From contig DASWEY010000034.1 in assembly GCA_036394575.1 (NCBI GenBank), positions 7,817 through 71,816 on the forward strand: a stretch of 64,000 nucleotides of DNA, given 5' to 3'. This DNA comes from UKL13-2 sp036394575 (GTDB taxonomy: Bacteria > Pseudomonadota > Gammaproteobacteria > Burkholderiales > Usitatibacteraceae). The notes under the pieces are model-generated. The model did not search any database. It saw nothing but the letters and a program-made list of their open reading frames with translations, and had not been told where the DNA came from. Each line of letters opens with the position of its first letter. The stretch's first letter is position 1. Positions 63,894 through 64,000 of this stretch are shown piece after piece. The position numbers were made by a program, and so were the translations under genes.

Positions 63894-64000
63894 ATGAAAA
63901 AAATTGCTCTCGCAGGTATTCTCCTGTCCGCTCTGGCAGCTCCGGCTTTCGCCTCGGATTTTTACGCTGTCGGCTCGATAGGCGGCTCACATTTCGATGT
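63894..64000 (+). CDS. 5' end of an exported, probably outer-membrane, protein gene
   Basis: ATG 63894 after AAGGATGTAAAC. The first 35 codons give MKKIALAGILLSALAAPAFA, a standard signal peptide, followed by SDFYAVGSIGGSHFD, which looks like the first strand of an outer-membrane beta-barrel. The gene runs off the window. Confidence 0.7.
   Translation, partial: MKKIALAGILLSALAAPAFASDFYAVGSIGGSHFD

Overview
The window reads as a chromosomal segment of a GC-rich betaproteobacterium, most likely Burkholderiales. The evidence is gene order: rnpB next to a complete division/cell-wall (dcw) cluster, an rsmI / lpoA-yraN-diaA-dolP block, a biotin operon of the bioB-F-H-C-D type, and a pqi operon with a split PqiA. 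I do not claim a genus. Most of the window is core chromosome. The accessory material is concentrated at about 40.8-48.6 kb, with a smaller patch at 54.7-55.6 kb.

Layout. 0-7 kb: end of a probable pantothenate kinase gene, a SPOR-domain protein, then a minus-strand group (FAD-linked hydroxyacid dehydrogenase, heptose-1-phosphate adenylyltransferase, ferritin-like desaturase), a flavoprotein gene remnant, and dolP-diaA-yraN-lpoA. 7-11.7 kb: rsmI, a MazG-like pyrophosphohydrolase, a class V aminotransferase, pyrC and a DUF3025 gene. 11.7-31.2 kb: rnpB, then mraZ-rsmH-ftsL-ftsI-murE-murF-mraY-murD-ftsW-murG-murC-murB-ddl-ftsQ-ftsA-ftsZ-lpxC, almost every gene touching or overlapping the next. 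These genes make UDP-MurNAc-pentapeptide, lipid I and lipid II, build the divisome, and end with the committed step of lipid A synthesis. 31.2-40.8 kb: a small membrane protein, dciA, an M23 peptidase, secA, a cupin, argJ, a DUF815 ATPase, a Nudix-ThiE fusion and an aspartoacylase-like enzyme.

40.8-48.6 kb is a patchy region: D-Ala-D-Ala dipeptidase, a lipoprotein amidase, an unrecognised gene, a patatin, a 2OG-Fe(II) oxygenase that looks like an integron gene cassette, a GFA-domain gene between two 134-140 bp direct repeats, a transposase remnant, a ChaA-type antiporter, an orphan TRAP binding protein and a cyanase pseudogene. Three of five copies of a 70-80 bp palindromic, MITE/REP-like repeat lie here. 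The other two are at 9.6 and 35.9 kb.

48.6-54.6 kb: bioB-F-H-C-D followed by a PCu(A)C copper chaperone and a HAD phosphatase, all on the minus strand. 54.7-55.6 kb: two damaged hypothetical genes. 55.6-59.6 kb: a secreted protein plus pqiA1-pqiA2-pqiB-pqiC, a predicted envelope lipid-transport system. 59.9-63.5 kb: cytochrome b561, a YVTN propeller protein and a quinoprotein with an N-terminal cytochrome c, which together suggest a periplasmic oxidation module. The window ends in the start of an exported protein gene.

The most notable non-coding signals are the mraZ promoter whose -35 box is the loop of the rnpB terminator, the dispersed palindromic repeat family, and the cassette-like architecture around the 2OG oxygenase gene.
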